Positions 11,870 through 22,320 of a stretch of DNA of 64,000 nucleotides are shown one piece after another. The notes under the pieces are model-generated. The model saw only the letters and a list, made by a program, of their open reading frames with translations, was not told the DNA's origin and did not search any database. This DNA is from Monodelphis domestica. Lineage: Eukaryota > Chordata > Mammalia > Didelphimorphia > Didelphidae. The position numbers and the translations under genes were made by a program. The stretch is taken from positions 261,396,976-261,460,975 of the forward strand of contig NC_077230.1 of NCBI RefSeq assembly GCF_027887165.1, given 5' to 3'. Numbering within the stretch: position 1 is the stretch's first letter; each line of letters begins with the position of its first letter.

Positions 11870-12385
11870 AATATTTCCAATTACATGTAAAAATTTTAAG
11901 ATATTTTTTTCCTCCCCTCCACCTCTCCCATATATTCCTTGAGAAAGCATGAAAAATTATACTGATTATATATGTGAATTCATACAGTCATGATGTCATG
12001 CAATATATTTCCATAGTAACCATGTTGCAAAAGAAAACACACACATATGTAAAACCATGAAAAAATTAAGCAAGAAGAAATATGCATTGAGTTCATCAAT
12101 TTTCTCTCTGGAAGTGGACAGTATTTTTTATCATGGGTGCTTTGGAAATGATTGGTTCATTATTTTGATCAGAATAGCTAAGCCTTTCATAGTTTCATCT
12201 TTACATTATGGTTGTTATTGTATACAATGGTCTTCTGGTTCTACTCATTTTACTTTGCATCAATTCTTTCTGAAATCATCTTGCTCATCATTCTTATAGC
12301 ACAATAATATTTTATCACAATTACATAAGACAACTTGTTCAGTTATTCCTCAATTAATGGATATCCCCTCAGCTTAATGGACCAG
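11870..12385 (-). mobile_element. L1 3' end, antisense
   Basis: Blocks run in the same order as in the antisense L1 at 22330-22900: a CTCCCCTCCACCTCTCCC block, TCATCAATTTTCTCTCTGGAAGTGG, a GGTCTTCTGGTTCTACTCATTTT block, and GTTCAGTTATTCCTCAATTAATGG. The two short ORFs here (12057 and 12335) are read through this repeat and are not genes. Confidence 0.7.
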
Positions 12386-12544
12386 TCCTATGAAAGCACA
12401 TTAAACTCCATTCTACTATATATCATAGTCTGGATAATATGCATTCTTTATTTACTTGTTCTTTCTTGTGTGGCTGGTCAAACTGAATCTTTTGAGATTC
12501 TTTTGAATTATTATGGATCTTATGTAGGCTGTGTTTAAGAGCAT

Positions 12545-13672
12545 AATGAAATACCCTCTAGATTAAAAGAGATTAAAGGGCAAACAACTAAATGATAAGA
12601 TTGTAGAGCAAATTTCTCAAATATATAGAGAACAGAGTTGAATATATAAGAATGCAAATAATTCTCTAATTGACAAATGATCAAAGAGTATAAACAGCAA
12701 TTCTCAAAAGAAGAAATTAAAACTTTCTGAAGTTGAAGAAATGCTCCAAATAACTATTAATTAAAAATGAAAATTAAACAACTCTGAGGTACTATTTCAT
12801 ACCTATCAGGCTAGCTAATATGACAAAAAAGGTAAATGATAAATGTTGGAGAGCCTATGGAAAAAAATGGAAGACTAATATACTTTTGATGGAACTGTAA
12901 ACTGATAACCATTCCGCAAAACAATTTGAATCCTTGCCCAAAGGATCATCAGACTGTGCATACCCTTTGACCCAGCAACACCACTACTAGGTCTGTATCC
13001 CGAAGAGATCAAAGAAATGGGGGGAAGGACCTAGTTGTACAAAAAAATTTATAGCAGCTCTTTTTGTGATGGCAAAAAAAACAACAACCGTAAATTAAAA
13101 GGATGCCCCATCAGTTGATGATTGGCTAAACAAGTGATGGTATATGGTTGTAATGGAATACTGTTGTGCCATAAGAAATGACAAACAAAATGACAAAATA
13201 TGCAAATTCTTTCATGAAGTGTTGCAAAATGAAATGAGAAGAACCAGAAGAACACTGAATAGTGAAAGAGGAATAAAGTATGATGATCAACTGTGAAAGG
13301 ATAAACTATTATCAGCAATTCAAGGATCCAGGACAACTCCAAGAGCCTGAAGATGAAAAAGGCTACCTACTCTTATGGAAGGAAATGACAGAATTTGAAT
13401 GCAGATTAAAGCATGCCTTTCTGCACTTTATTTTCCTTCATGTATATTTCTCTAGTGTAAGTAATGTGTCTTCTTTTACAACATGATGAAATTGAATTGC
13501 ATATGTATTGCATGATAATTCTTGTGCAATCGATATCATATTACCTGCCTTCTTGGGGAGAAGGTAAGGGTGGAAGAAAGGGAGATAACATGGATAGCAA
13601 CATGTCAGAAAATTATTATTGAATATTATGTCGGCCTGTAATCTGGAAAAAAAGTTTAAATTAAAAAAAAAA
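12545..13672 (+). mobile_element. 5'-truncated L1, 3' end of ORF2 and 3' UTR, sense
   Basis: Begins inside ORF2 sequence and ends in an A-rich tail at about 13660-13672. Recognisable sense blocks include CAACTCTGAGGTACTATTTCATACC, GGAACTGTAAACTGATAACCATTC, CCCTTTGACCCAGCAACACCACTAC, and TGGAATACTGTTGTGCCATAAGAAATGA. These encode, in decayed form, the last part of L1 ORF2 and its 3' UTR. Several indels and stops make it non-functional. Confidence 0.8.
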
Positions 13673-13741
13673 CCCTAAGCTCTTTTAGAGTAAGGACTGT
13701 CTTTGTGCTTCAATTTGTGTAGCAGTACAGCCCATAGGTAT

Positions 13742-14454
13742 TGTGGAGAGACAAGGATTGTGAGTGAGCACATGGCCATTCTGCGCATGGCAATGAACTC
13801 TATTCTCAGCGTGGCTGAAGTTAGGGCACGGAACCTTGTTTCCCTTTGTCTCACTCACCTGAGGATAATAACCCCACCTTCACCTTGTCATAATTTGCAA
13901 TTATCCAATGGCAATACACTATTTAACTCATCTATATGTATTGAGGCATCATGTAACTTATCAATATGTATTGAGTTCATTTGCATATCAAAGATAATAA
14001 AACGAAGGATCACAGCCAGCTCCCCCCACTTCAAGGACATCCACAGGTTTGCCCTACAGACTAACTTCTCCCCTTTCTCTCTCCTTTTTTTCTTTCCTGA
14101 GGCCTGGCCCTTCCGTCAGGTCTCTCTCTCTGTGTCTCTCTCTCTTTTCCTGTGCTAATACCTAGCATTGTCTAACTCTTTCAATCTCTAATCTCTCTCC
14201 CTACTGAGCTAGTATTATCCTCTGACCAGTGCAGTGTTGAATTGGGATCACTAGATGGGAATAGCCTTAAAAGTAACGTCCAGTGGTCGGAGCATGGCTG
14301 TGGCTCCCGAATATTAATAATTGATTACTGACTCATTACTCATATCTCAAAGGTCGGCTCTTTCACGCCCTTCGCGGGATTCAAAAACTTCTATCCTGTT
14401 TCTATTTTCCTACCATAAAGCTCGCTGGCCGGGAGACTTTAATTTGTATTCTCA
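13742..14454 (+). repeat. LTR-like, CpG-richer segment
   Basis: It starts TGTGGAGAGACAAGG and ends near GTATTCTCA. Inside are an AATAAAACG signal at about 13998, a CT-rich block (14085-14150) and CpG-containing text (CTTTCACGCCCTTCGCGGGATT at about 14360). This layout (U3, polyadenylation signal, CT-rich U5) would suit a solo LTR of a gamma-like endogenous retrovirus. No flanking duplication was found, and no retroviral coding sequence is present. The 151-codon ORF at 13703-14158 runs through it and has no recognisable domain. Confidence 0.35.
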
Positions 14455-14939
14455 GCACTAAGTACCCAGTACTTAGAAAGGTTTAATAAATGCTGATAGA
14501 ATTCCCCTGACTTGATTTAATCAGCATTATGTTATCTGCAAAAGGTTTCATATGGAATACCTCACCATCTACTGGGAACCTCTCCGTGTAAACAACCCTA
14601 CAAATCCTGGGGCTATGGTTTCCTAATTATTTAGAGTCCACTATATCTAAATGCCACAAGGACATATTTCCTTTTGACAATCTTTCTTCAGTGCTTTCAG
14701 AATTATAGAACTAGTGTTAGGCTGATGTGATTGAGGAGTGTCCACATTTTCTAGCTGGTCCTAGACCCCAAACTATGTTTTACCACAGCCAACTTCATGT
14801 CATGGCAACACATCTGAAACATAACCCACTTCCCTCTTACTCTGGGAACTATACTCAAATCAACCATGCTATTGTTTCTGGAAAAAGGCATGCCAAATGG
14901 CTATTCTTTGTCTCTGAGAACATCATCTCTCAGACTTCC

Positions 14940-15060
14940 AGACGTATGTATTCCTCTAATATCTTAATAGAGGGCAAACTCCTTGAGGGCAGGAACCATT
15001 TTGCTGTTACATTTGATTTCTTATAACATAGCTAAATAACTTGCAAATAGTGTTTAATGA
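14940..15060 (+). repeat. L2 3' terminal fragment, sense
   Basis: GAGGGCAAACTCCTTGAGGGCAGGAACCATTTTGC is the typical L2 3' block, followed by an AATAGTGTTTAATGAATTA ending. Confidence 0.75.
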
Positions 15061-15239
15061 ATTATTTTCATTCATGAATTCATTTATGACATTGGCAAAA
15101 TACCCTTAGTGAATATGTCTTCTAGCTACTATCTCATTTCAATATAATCATTCACTGGACAAAGTTATTACTGTTAAGACATGTGACTAATAAGTTTCTA
15201 AGTCTCATTTATTCAACCTGTACATTTCTATCCTTCTAC

Positions 15240-15560
15240 TTCATTTTTGTGCCTATAACTTCTCTCCCTTCAAATAAATCCTTTCCATAGTAGCCAAGTT
15301 GATTCTCCTAAGGTTATGTCATGTCCCAGACCTCTAAGAAGCTTCCAGAGGTTCCCTATTTCCTTGAAAAGTAAATACAAACTCCTCCACCTGGCATTTG
15401 ATTCATTTTCTAATTTGGCTTCAATTTATTTTCATATTTACTTCAGAGTATTCCCCCTTAATACATAGTAGGTTCTCACCAAACTGGATTTGCCACTATT
15501 CTCCACTCACAAATTTCTATCTCCTATTTCTTTATCTTAACACAGTCTAGCCTTCTTTAC
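15240..15560 (+). repeat. L2 internal 3' region, sense
   Basis: GAGGTTCCCTATTTCCTTGAAAAGTAAATACAAACTCC and CACCTGGCATTTGATTCATTTTCTAATTTGGC are the known L2 order (…CTCCCTATTGCC…AATACAAACTCC…CTGGCATT…). Confidence 0.7.
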
Positions 15561-16299
15561 TACCTTTAGGTAACAGAAATGGTTTTTGAAAGGTCAGTAA
15601 AATTAAAAGATGTTAGAAGGAAAACACCAGCTAGTTTTAAGATTTCAATTGTTTTGAAAATACCACAGTAAAATAAAGATACAAGGTAGGAAGGCAAATA
15701 ACTAGACAGCCACTTTAATGAGAAGTTTTGACAAACTGACTGTAGGAGAATCAACCAAGGTTGCCTGCATTAGATAAAACCCTGGGCCAAAGTCAGCATA
15801 CTTCTTGAAAACAGACCTCCTGATGGCTGAATTTTTCATCTCACCTTTACTGTTTACTGTTTTCCTTGGATTACTTCTTTTCATTCATGTATGTGTGAAT
15901 TCATTCAAATGTTGACTATCTATGATGTATAAGGCATTATTCAATACAGCTAGAAACCCATGTTCTTTATCTCCCGATTTCTGTCACCTTCCACCTTGCT
16001 ACCTCCTCCTCCTGCTTCAGCCCCAAGTATTCTTCAGGGAACGAGGATACGGGGCCCAGAATCAGGAAGAGGTGAAATTCACATTTGGCCTTCTGTATTT
16101 CCTAGTCGGACAAGTCAGAGAAGATGCAGCTTCAAATTTTGGTTTCTACATTTAGCTAGATATCAACTCTAACTGAACAAGATAATTAAATTCTGTTTCT
16201 TTTTCCTCATCTGTAAAAGAAAGATCAAATTAGCTAATACAAACTTTTTGACAACACCAGTTGTGAGAAGATATTCTCAGTATATTATAGGGGAACAAG

Positions 16300-16450
16300 T
16301 CATCAAGTTAAATGAAATTAATTCAGATCTTAATTTAAATCCTTCCTAGCTATATGATTTTAGGTAAATTACTTAACCTCTCTAGGTTGCCTCAACAACA
16401 TAAAGATGATTGGGACAGGTGAACTTTAAGGTCTTTCTAATGTAAAAAAA
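16300..16450 (+). repeat. MIR fragment, sense
   Basis: CCTAGCTATATGATTTTAGGTAAATTACTTAACCTCTCTAGG is the MIR core motif, followed by an AAAGATGATTGGGACAGG segment. Confidence 0.6.
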
Positions 16451-16489
16451 AAATCAATAAATCTAAAAGTAAGTTTAAGCTTCCATTAT

Positions 16490-16990
16490 TATTTAGTCTA
16501 TCAAAAATATTTATTAATAAGCACCTACTGTGTGTGAGACACTGGCCTGGAGAAACAAAGAGGCATAAGACAATTCCTGTCTTCAAGGAGCCTACAATCT
16601 AATAGTGGAGATAAAATGTTCACAGGCATATACTCCTGCAAACAAAGTAGAAAAGCACTGAAATTAAGGTTTCGGGAATGCATCCTATAGGAGTTAGTAT
16701 TTTAGATAGCCTGAAAGGAAGAAAAGGGCAGAGAATAAGAGTGCTCCAGGAATGGGGACCAGCCAGAGACAAGACCTGTAGTTAAGCAATAGAGTGCCTG
16801 ATTTGTGGAAAGGAGGTCAGAGTCACTGGATTGAAGAGTCCATGTTATGGACCAAAGTATAAGAAGGCTAGAAAGGCAGTTGAGAATCTTTGAATGCCAA
16901 ACTGAATGTTTTTTAAATTTACTCTTGGAGACAAGAGGAAACCAATAGAGTTTATTGAATTAGGGAGGGATGACATAATTGGAACTATGT
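16490..16990 (+). repeat. Old interspersed repeat starting ATTTATTAATAAGCACCTACTGTG
   Basis: It begins with the 'TTTATTAAGCACCTACTGTGTG' type block and contains CCTGTCTTCAAGGAGCCTACAATCTAATAG, GGACCAGCCAGAGACAAGACC and CCAATAGAGTTTATTGA. The same family appears at 10650-10760 and probably 51185-51770. I recognise the text pattern as an old mammalian repeat but cannot name the family. Confidence 0.55.
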
Positions 16991-17349
16991 TTTAGGAGAA
17001 ATATTTACTAATTCTGTGTTTTCATTTTCCCTTTCATTTGGGAGTCATTCAACTTGACTCAGTCATGTGTTCCTTCATTTATAACAGGGCAGGTTACATA
17101 GATGTAGCCTATTTCCTTACAAACACAATGCCCTTTTCACTAGAAGGCTGAATTATGCCTATACCAAAAACATATTCTCTGTTTTTTTCATGACATCATA
17201 TCACATTCAGATGAATCACTAAATCAAATATACTTCAGATCTTTGACTAGTCTCTAATTAGCCAAAACTTCTCTTTGGTGAAATTTCAAAAGGACCTGTT
17301 GGATATTTAACTCTGCTTTCTATTTAAGACTTTAAAAAGACATAACAGA

Positions 17350-17510
17350 GCATCTCAAAGTAATTCTGCAGTAAGAAGACTGCTGGGTTTGGAGTCAAAG
17401 GATCTGGGCTCAAAACCTGAGAAAGTCATTTGCTCTGAGTCTCAGTTTTCTCATCTACCAGATGATTTGTAAAGTTTATTCCAGATCTAAAACTATGACC
17501 ATATTATCTT
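17350..17510 (+). repeat. MIR-like SINE fragment, sense
   Basis: TGGGTTTGGAGTCAAAGGATCTGGGCTCAAAACCTGAG and GAGTCTCAGTTTTCTCATCTACCAGATG follow MIR order. Confidence 0.6.
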
Positions 17511-18239
17511 TGCCTATTGCATAAAAACACAACCTAGGTTTTTTTTTTTTTTCAGAAGTGTTGATTCTCTCCTTCGTACAGACGCCAAATCAAATCCTAA
17601 TTTCTTGGTGAAGACAGAATCTATATCAAAATCTTGACTCATGAAGATGTAGATTATTTTAAAAATGGCCTCCTTCTCATCCCAATTGAATTAACAATCA
17701 TAGTTCACATCACAAAACCCAAAGAAGTACCCCAATCTCACTTGCTAAACAACTGCTCTGCTGTTAAAATAGTTGATCCTTAAACTAATCTTCCACAGGA
17801 GGAGGGATCCATCCCTTTTCCTTTCCTTCCCATAAGCTGCATAAACATTCTTCTCTTTTCTCATTTTTTGCCCTCCCTTGTAACTACAGTTTAGGGAAAA
17901 TGAGAAAAATTAAAAACTAATATATACTTTTAAAATTATTCCATTTTCCCTCATCTACATTTCTATCTACCCTCCTTTTTTATATCTCAGTTCTTCAACT
18001 TTTCTTTATCTTCCCCTTCATCTTCCCAAGTCTCTAGTAAGATGTTGGAGAGAGAAAGGTTCAGCATATTCTAAAACCTACAGTTGAGCACCAACTTAAT
18101 GTTAGTTCTTCAATCTTTTCCCACATTGTTTTAATAGCCCTGTCTCACATGTATGGACATTCCCTGCCTCCTCTAGAATAAAAAAAAAACTCCTATTTAG
18201 CATTTCAAATTCATTATAGTTTGTCTCTAATTTTCCCAA

Positions 18240-18390
18240 AATAATTTCAGATGGTATAGTATAGTTTCCAGAGCCTTGTAACCAAAAAGAGTTTAGTCAA
18301 GTCTTGCTTCTGAAACATTCTGACTATGAGACCTTGGACAAATCAATTTGCTAGTGATCTAGGGAACTTGTTAAGGTTACAGATTGAAAA
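18240..18390 (+). repeat. MIR-like fragment, sense
   Basis: Decayed CTATGAGACCTTGGACAAATCAATTTG core within a MIR-like layout. Confidence 0.45.
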
Positions 18391-18489
18391 AGAATAATAA
18401 CAAATAATAAGCAAACAAACAAAGAAACAAATAACCAACCGATCTGCATTGGTAGTAGAAGTTTTATCATGTGGGAGCTAAATTGATGA

Positions 18490-18745
18490 AATCATAGATT
18501 CAGACTCTATTCTAGTCCTTCCATATCCTCCACCACCCTTCCCCATGTACTCCATATTCCATCCAAACTGGTCTAGTTGTTTTTGCTACATTACTTTTTA
18601 TCTGCCATCTCTTTCCTTTTGCCTAAGCTGCACCTCCTCCTGATAATAATTCTCTTTTGTCTCCATTCTGTCTTTTAGAATAGCTAATTCCTTCAAGACA
18701 TTGTCCTTGCATGAAGCATTTGCTGACCCTTCCCCACCATTTTCA
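18490..18745 (+). repeat. L2 3' region, sense
   Basis: CCAAACTGGTCTAGTTGTTTTTGCTAC, TTTTGCCTAAGCTGCACCTCC and TGCATGAAGCATTTGCTGACCC follow the L2 order. Confidence 0.6.
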
Positions 18746-19575
18746 TAGTTGTTAGTGGTATGGCATTAAGCATGTAAATTAATTTAAGAAGAGTTGATTT
18801 TTTATTATATTGACTCAGCCTACCTATGGGCAATTAACATTTCTTCAGTTACTTATATCTATAATTGTTTGAAAAGTGTTTTATAATTATATTCATAGTT
18901 TCTGGTTTGTTGTTGTTTTTTTTTTGACAGGTAGAGTCCCAAATATTTTATACTGTCTGCAGTTATTTTAAATGGAATTTATTTTTCTTTCTCTTCCTGC
19001 TGGGTTTTCTTGGTAACATAGAGAAATGCCCATGTTTTATGTGAGTTTATCCTGCAAATTTATTAAAGTTGTTCATTGTTTTAACATTTTTAGTTGACTT
19101 TCTGTGTACTCTAATTTTCCCATTATATCATCTGCAAAGAATAATAGTTTTGTCTTTTCTTTGCATATTCTTATTTCTTCAATTTCTTTCCTGTTCCATT
19201 GCTATAGCCAGCATTTCTAGTACAATATTGAATAATAGTGCTGAAAAGGATATTCTGTTTTGTCCCTGATCTTATTTGAAGGCTTCTAGTTATGACAATT
19301 ACAGATAATGTTTAATCTTGGTTTTAGATAAATACTAATTATCATTTTAAGAAAAGCTCTATTTATTCCTATAGTTTCCTGGGTCATTAATAGGTATAGA
19401 TGTTAATTTTTTTCAAAAGCTTTTTCTCCTTTTAGTAAGATCACCATAAGACTTGTATTGTTTTTGCCATTGATATGGTAATTTGTGCTTATTATTTTCC
19501 TAATATCAAATAAGCCCTGCATTTCTCATATAAATCCTAAGTGATCATGGTATATAATTTTCAATAAATATCTAT
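18745..19575 (-). mobile_element. L1 ORF2 reverse-transcriptase region, antisense
   Basis: Parallels the antisense L1 at 24010-24800 block by block: GTATGGCATTAAGCATGTAAATTAATTT, ATCATCTGCAAAGAATAATAG, GGCTTCTAGTTATGACAATTACAGATAATGTTTAATC, and CCTAATATCAAATAAGCCCTGCATTTCTC. It is more diverged than that copy and has no open frame. Confidence 0.75.
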
Positions 19576-19589
19576 AATCATATTAAAGA

Positions 19590-19655
19590 TGCTCCAAATC
19601 ACTACTGATTACAGAAAATCAAATTAAAATAACTCAGATGTACCATCTCACAAAA
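19590..19655 (+). mobile_element. L1 3' ORF2 fragment, sense
   Basis: GATGCTCCAAATCACTACTGATTACAGAAAATC and ATGTACCATCTCAC match the sense L1 block near 12745-12800. It may belong to the same inserted L1 as the antisense part just upstream. Confidence 0.55.
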
Positions 19656-19765
19656 GCTACTGGAGTGGTTTGCCATTCCTCCTCCAGTTTATTTTATAGA
19701 TAAAGAAACTGAGGTAAACAGTACAAAGTGAACTTGCCCAAAATTCTATACTAGTAAAATACAAT
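19655..19765 (-). repeat. CORE-type SINE fragment, antisense
   Basis: ACTGGAGTGGTTTGCCATTCCTCCTCCAG and AGATAAAGAAACTGAGGTAAACAG are the inverted core of the SINE seen in sense at 33300. Confidence 0.7.
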
Positions 19766-19769
19766 TTTA

Positions 19770-19870
19770 GCAGCTATGTGGAACAGTGGTTTGACCACCA
19801 AGCTAGAAATCAGGAAGACTCATCTTCTTGAGTTCAAATCCAGGTGCAGACACTATTTGCTGATTTTCTC
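19770..19870 (+). repeat. SINE 5' fragment, sense
   Basis: AGCAGCTATGTGGAACAGTGG start and GAGTTCAAATCCAGGTGCAGACACT core of the tRNA-derived SINE family; 3' part missing. Confidence 0.55.
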
Positions 19871-19979
19871 TATACCTCTGCCCATACCATTGCTTTGTAT
19901 AGGCATCATCTAGCATTAAAGTATTGTTATAGTTGGGCTTAAAAAAATCTGCAAAGAAAGAACTGCTAGAGTCAAGTGT

Positions 19980-20245
19980 GTATCAAAGCATTCCATCTTT
20001 CACGTTAGTTTATAGTTTTATTTGGGTGTTTTGGTATTGTATGAGTATTATCTTACAATAATGATTGATATGGAAGTATGTTTTGTATGATAATACAAAT
20101 ATAACCCAGATCAAGTTGCTTGCTATCTCCAAGAGCAGGGAATAAAGGGAGAGAGGAAGCCAACTTGGATCTTATAATTTTGTTAATATATAATGTTGCA
20201 AATTTGATTAAATTGGAAAAATATAATATCTTTGATTTTTAAAAA
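19980..20245 (+). mobile_element. L1-type 3' UTR end, sense
   Basis: AATGATTGATATGGAAGTATGTTTTGTATGATAATAC, TATAACCCAGATCAAGTTGCTTGC, a purine-rich GGGAATAAAGGGAGAGAGG block and an A-rich end. The same ending is seen, more decayed, at 60290-60485. Confidence 0.65.
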
Positions 20246-20379
20246 TGATTATATTGGGAAAAATAGAATTTTGGTCTTTTGCCACCAAGCAAAAGCTGAT
20301 TATATGCAACAACTGGATCATGAGTTATTATATTGGGGAGTCATGGTCTTTTAAAGAATAGTTTTTGATAATTGTATTT

Positions 20380-20510
20380 CCATATAATTATATTACTTTT
20401 AATTTTCTGTATATTGTTCTATGTATTTAAACCATTATTCTGAAAGGGGGTCCATAAGATTCAACAAAATGTCACAGAGGTGACTGACATAATATTTTTA
20501 AAATTTATTT
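20380..20510 (+). repeat. Old non-coding repeat with a GGGGTCCATAAGATTC block
   Basis: CCATTATTCTGAAAGGGGGTCCATAAGATTCAACAAAATG is a pattern known from an old mammalian DNA-transposon-like repeat. A second piece of probably the same family lies at 63400-63560. Confidence 0.4.
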
Positions 20511-20519
20511 TAGATAAGA

Positions 20520-22130
20520 GGCATTTTGCAAATTTCACCAATACTATTTAAAAATAAATGTTTTTAATAAAAAATATATTTATCCTTTATGAATTATGTT
20601 AACTTTTAAAATTAAGTTTTCTTGAAAAACATTTTCACAGTGATGTTTAATTTGACAATGTTTTATACTTGCAATTTTATTTTGTTTTAAACACCAATTT
20701 CTATTTTTCAGATATGCTATTGAGCAACAAATAATATAACAATTATTTTATAGTTTTTAAATATTTCATATATTTTAATGTGTATAGCCAAAGGCACTGA
20801 TTTTTGGTGTTTTCTCTCTCTGTTTCCCCAGCTCCAGATTTTTAGATGATACTGAACTAAGTGGAAGGAGTTTTACATTCAAGATTTTTTGAAAGGGGCA
20901 TTTTTGTGGGTAATCCCATCCATAATGCATCATTCTCAGTCCAGGACTGACTTTAGTTGTTTGTGTTCTTGATGTGGCATTCTCAGCTTTCCCAGTGGGG
21001 GAATTTCTATCTTTTTCACTGAAGCTGTAAGTCACTGTGTCTGGTCAGCATGACACTATTGTGAAGGGTGTATGTACAAGATTTGGACTTTGGGTAAAGA
21101 CTCCTGGCACTCAGCAGGGAAGAACAGATCACCTTTTCTCTCATAGTACTCTAATGGTGACAGACACAGTTGTTAGGGGGAGTGACGGTACAAATACCTA
21201 TGAGAAGTAGAAAAAAAAGTCATAAAGGTTTAAGTGATTTCTCTTGGGTACCTTACAAGAGACTGTACCCTATCTATATCTCAAAATAAAGCAGGTACAA
21301 CTTACTGCAGCTGAATTCCAAATAGCCCATCTTTCTTTTGTTCCCATCTCTGAACTCTTAACCTCAGCTGCCTCTTTAGAGATACTGCCTACTATACAGA
21401 GAATTACTGAGAAAAGGAGCTGCCAATGTGGATGTTTAACTTGAAAATGAACTCATCCACTTTCCTTTTCTGTCAGCTACACACAGCCCATAACTAGCAT
21501 GCACAATATTCCAAAAATGATGTTTTCTTGTTTCATCATTTTTTTCTCTTTCCTGTCTTTTTTCTTGCTTATTTTGCTTTTGGGCTTTCCTTTTTTTCTC
21601 CTCATTCTTTATTGTACCTACACATCTTCTGGAATATAGTACCATTGAGACACTATCCCAGTAGTCTTTCAGTTTTCTTTAGTGCTCTGGATTTTGTGGT
21701 AGTTGAGAGGCAAGTTCAAATTCCCAGAATGTTCCCTTGGTGTGAAACTGAATGGATTCTGTCGCTGTAAGTGACTAAGAAGTGATTTCCATCCATACAG
21801 CAATCTAGGGATTACCACTCCTTTGAACAGTCTTTAAATAATAGAGCTCAGGTTTAAATACTGCTTTGTAGTTGCTGAAGACCTTTATATAAATTATCTC
21901 ATTTGACCCTAGAAAATCCCTATGAAGTAAGTGCTATTAGAAACTCCAGAAAGGAAACTTTACAGAAAGGAAACCTAGTCTCAGAGAAGCTAAAAGCCTT
22001 GATCAAACTCTCATAGCATCTAAGTGTCTGATACCCTGACCATACGCTTTTTAGCACATGGAAGAGACAGAGGTGGACTTAATTTAAAGGCAAAAGCCAT
22101 TTAACATAATAATAATACATTTTGGAATTA
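20520..22130. other. 1.6 kb without a recognised gene
   Basis: Several 60-86 codon ORFs occur on both strands, but none shows a domain, and 21528-21770 with its antisense partner runs through a CT-rich tract. A MIR-like fragment lies at about 21840-22030 (CTTTATATAAATTATCTCATTTGACCCTAGAAAATCCC). Confidence 0.4.
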
Positions 22131-22134
22131 TTTA

Positions 22135-22320
22135 TTAAATGTTTTCCTTTGCCTCACTTTTCCTATCTATTCCCCTACACAATAATTCTCTTCCTCTTCC
22201 TCTTCATTTTCCAGACTTTCTTCAAGTTCCAGCTAAAATCCCACTTTCTACAGGAAGCATTTTCAATCCTCCTTAATTTCAGTACGTTTTCTGCTTATTA
22301 TTTCCAATTCTATTGAAAGA
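22135..22320 (+). repeat. L2 3' region, sense
   Basis: CAAGTTCCAGCTAAAATCCCACTTTCTACAGGAAGCATTTTC is a good match to the L2 'AAATGTCACCTCC…GGGAAGCCTTCC' block. It ends against the antisense L1 tail. Confidence 0.7.

Noticed and set aside
11870..13672. Opposed L1 pieces as one twin-primed insertion
   Set aside because: Both pieces contain the same L1 3' region, so they overlap in L1 coordinates. Two separate insertions are more likely.
13703..14158. 151-codon ORF as a gene
   Set aside because: It has no domain, runs across an L2-like piece into the LTR-like segment, and is low-complexity at the end (Ser/Leu-rich CT tract).
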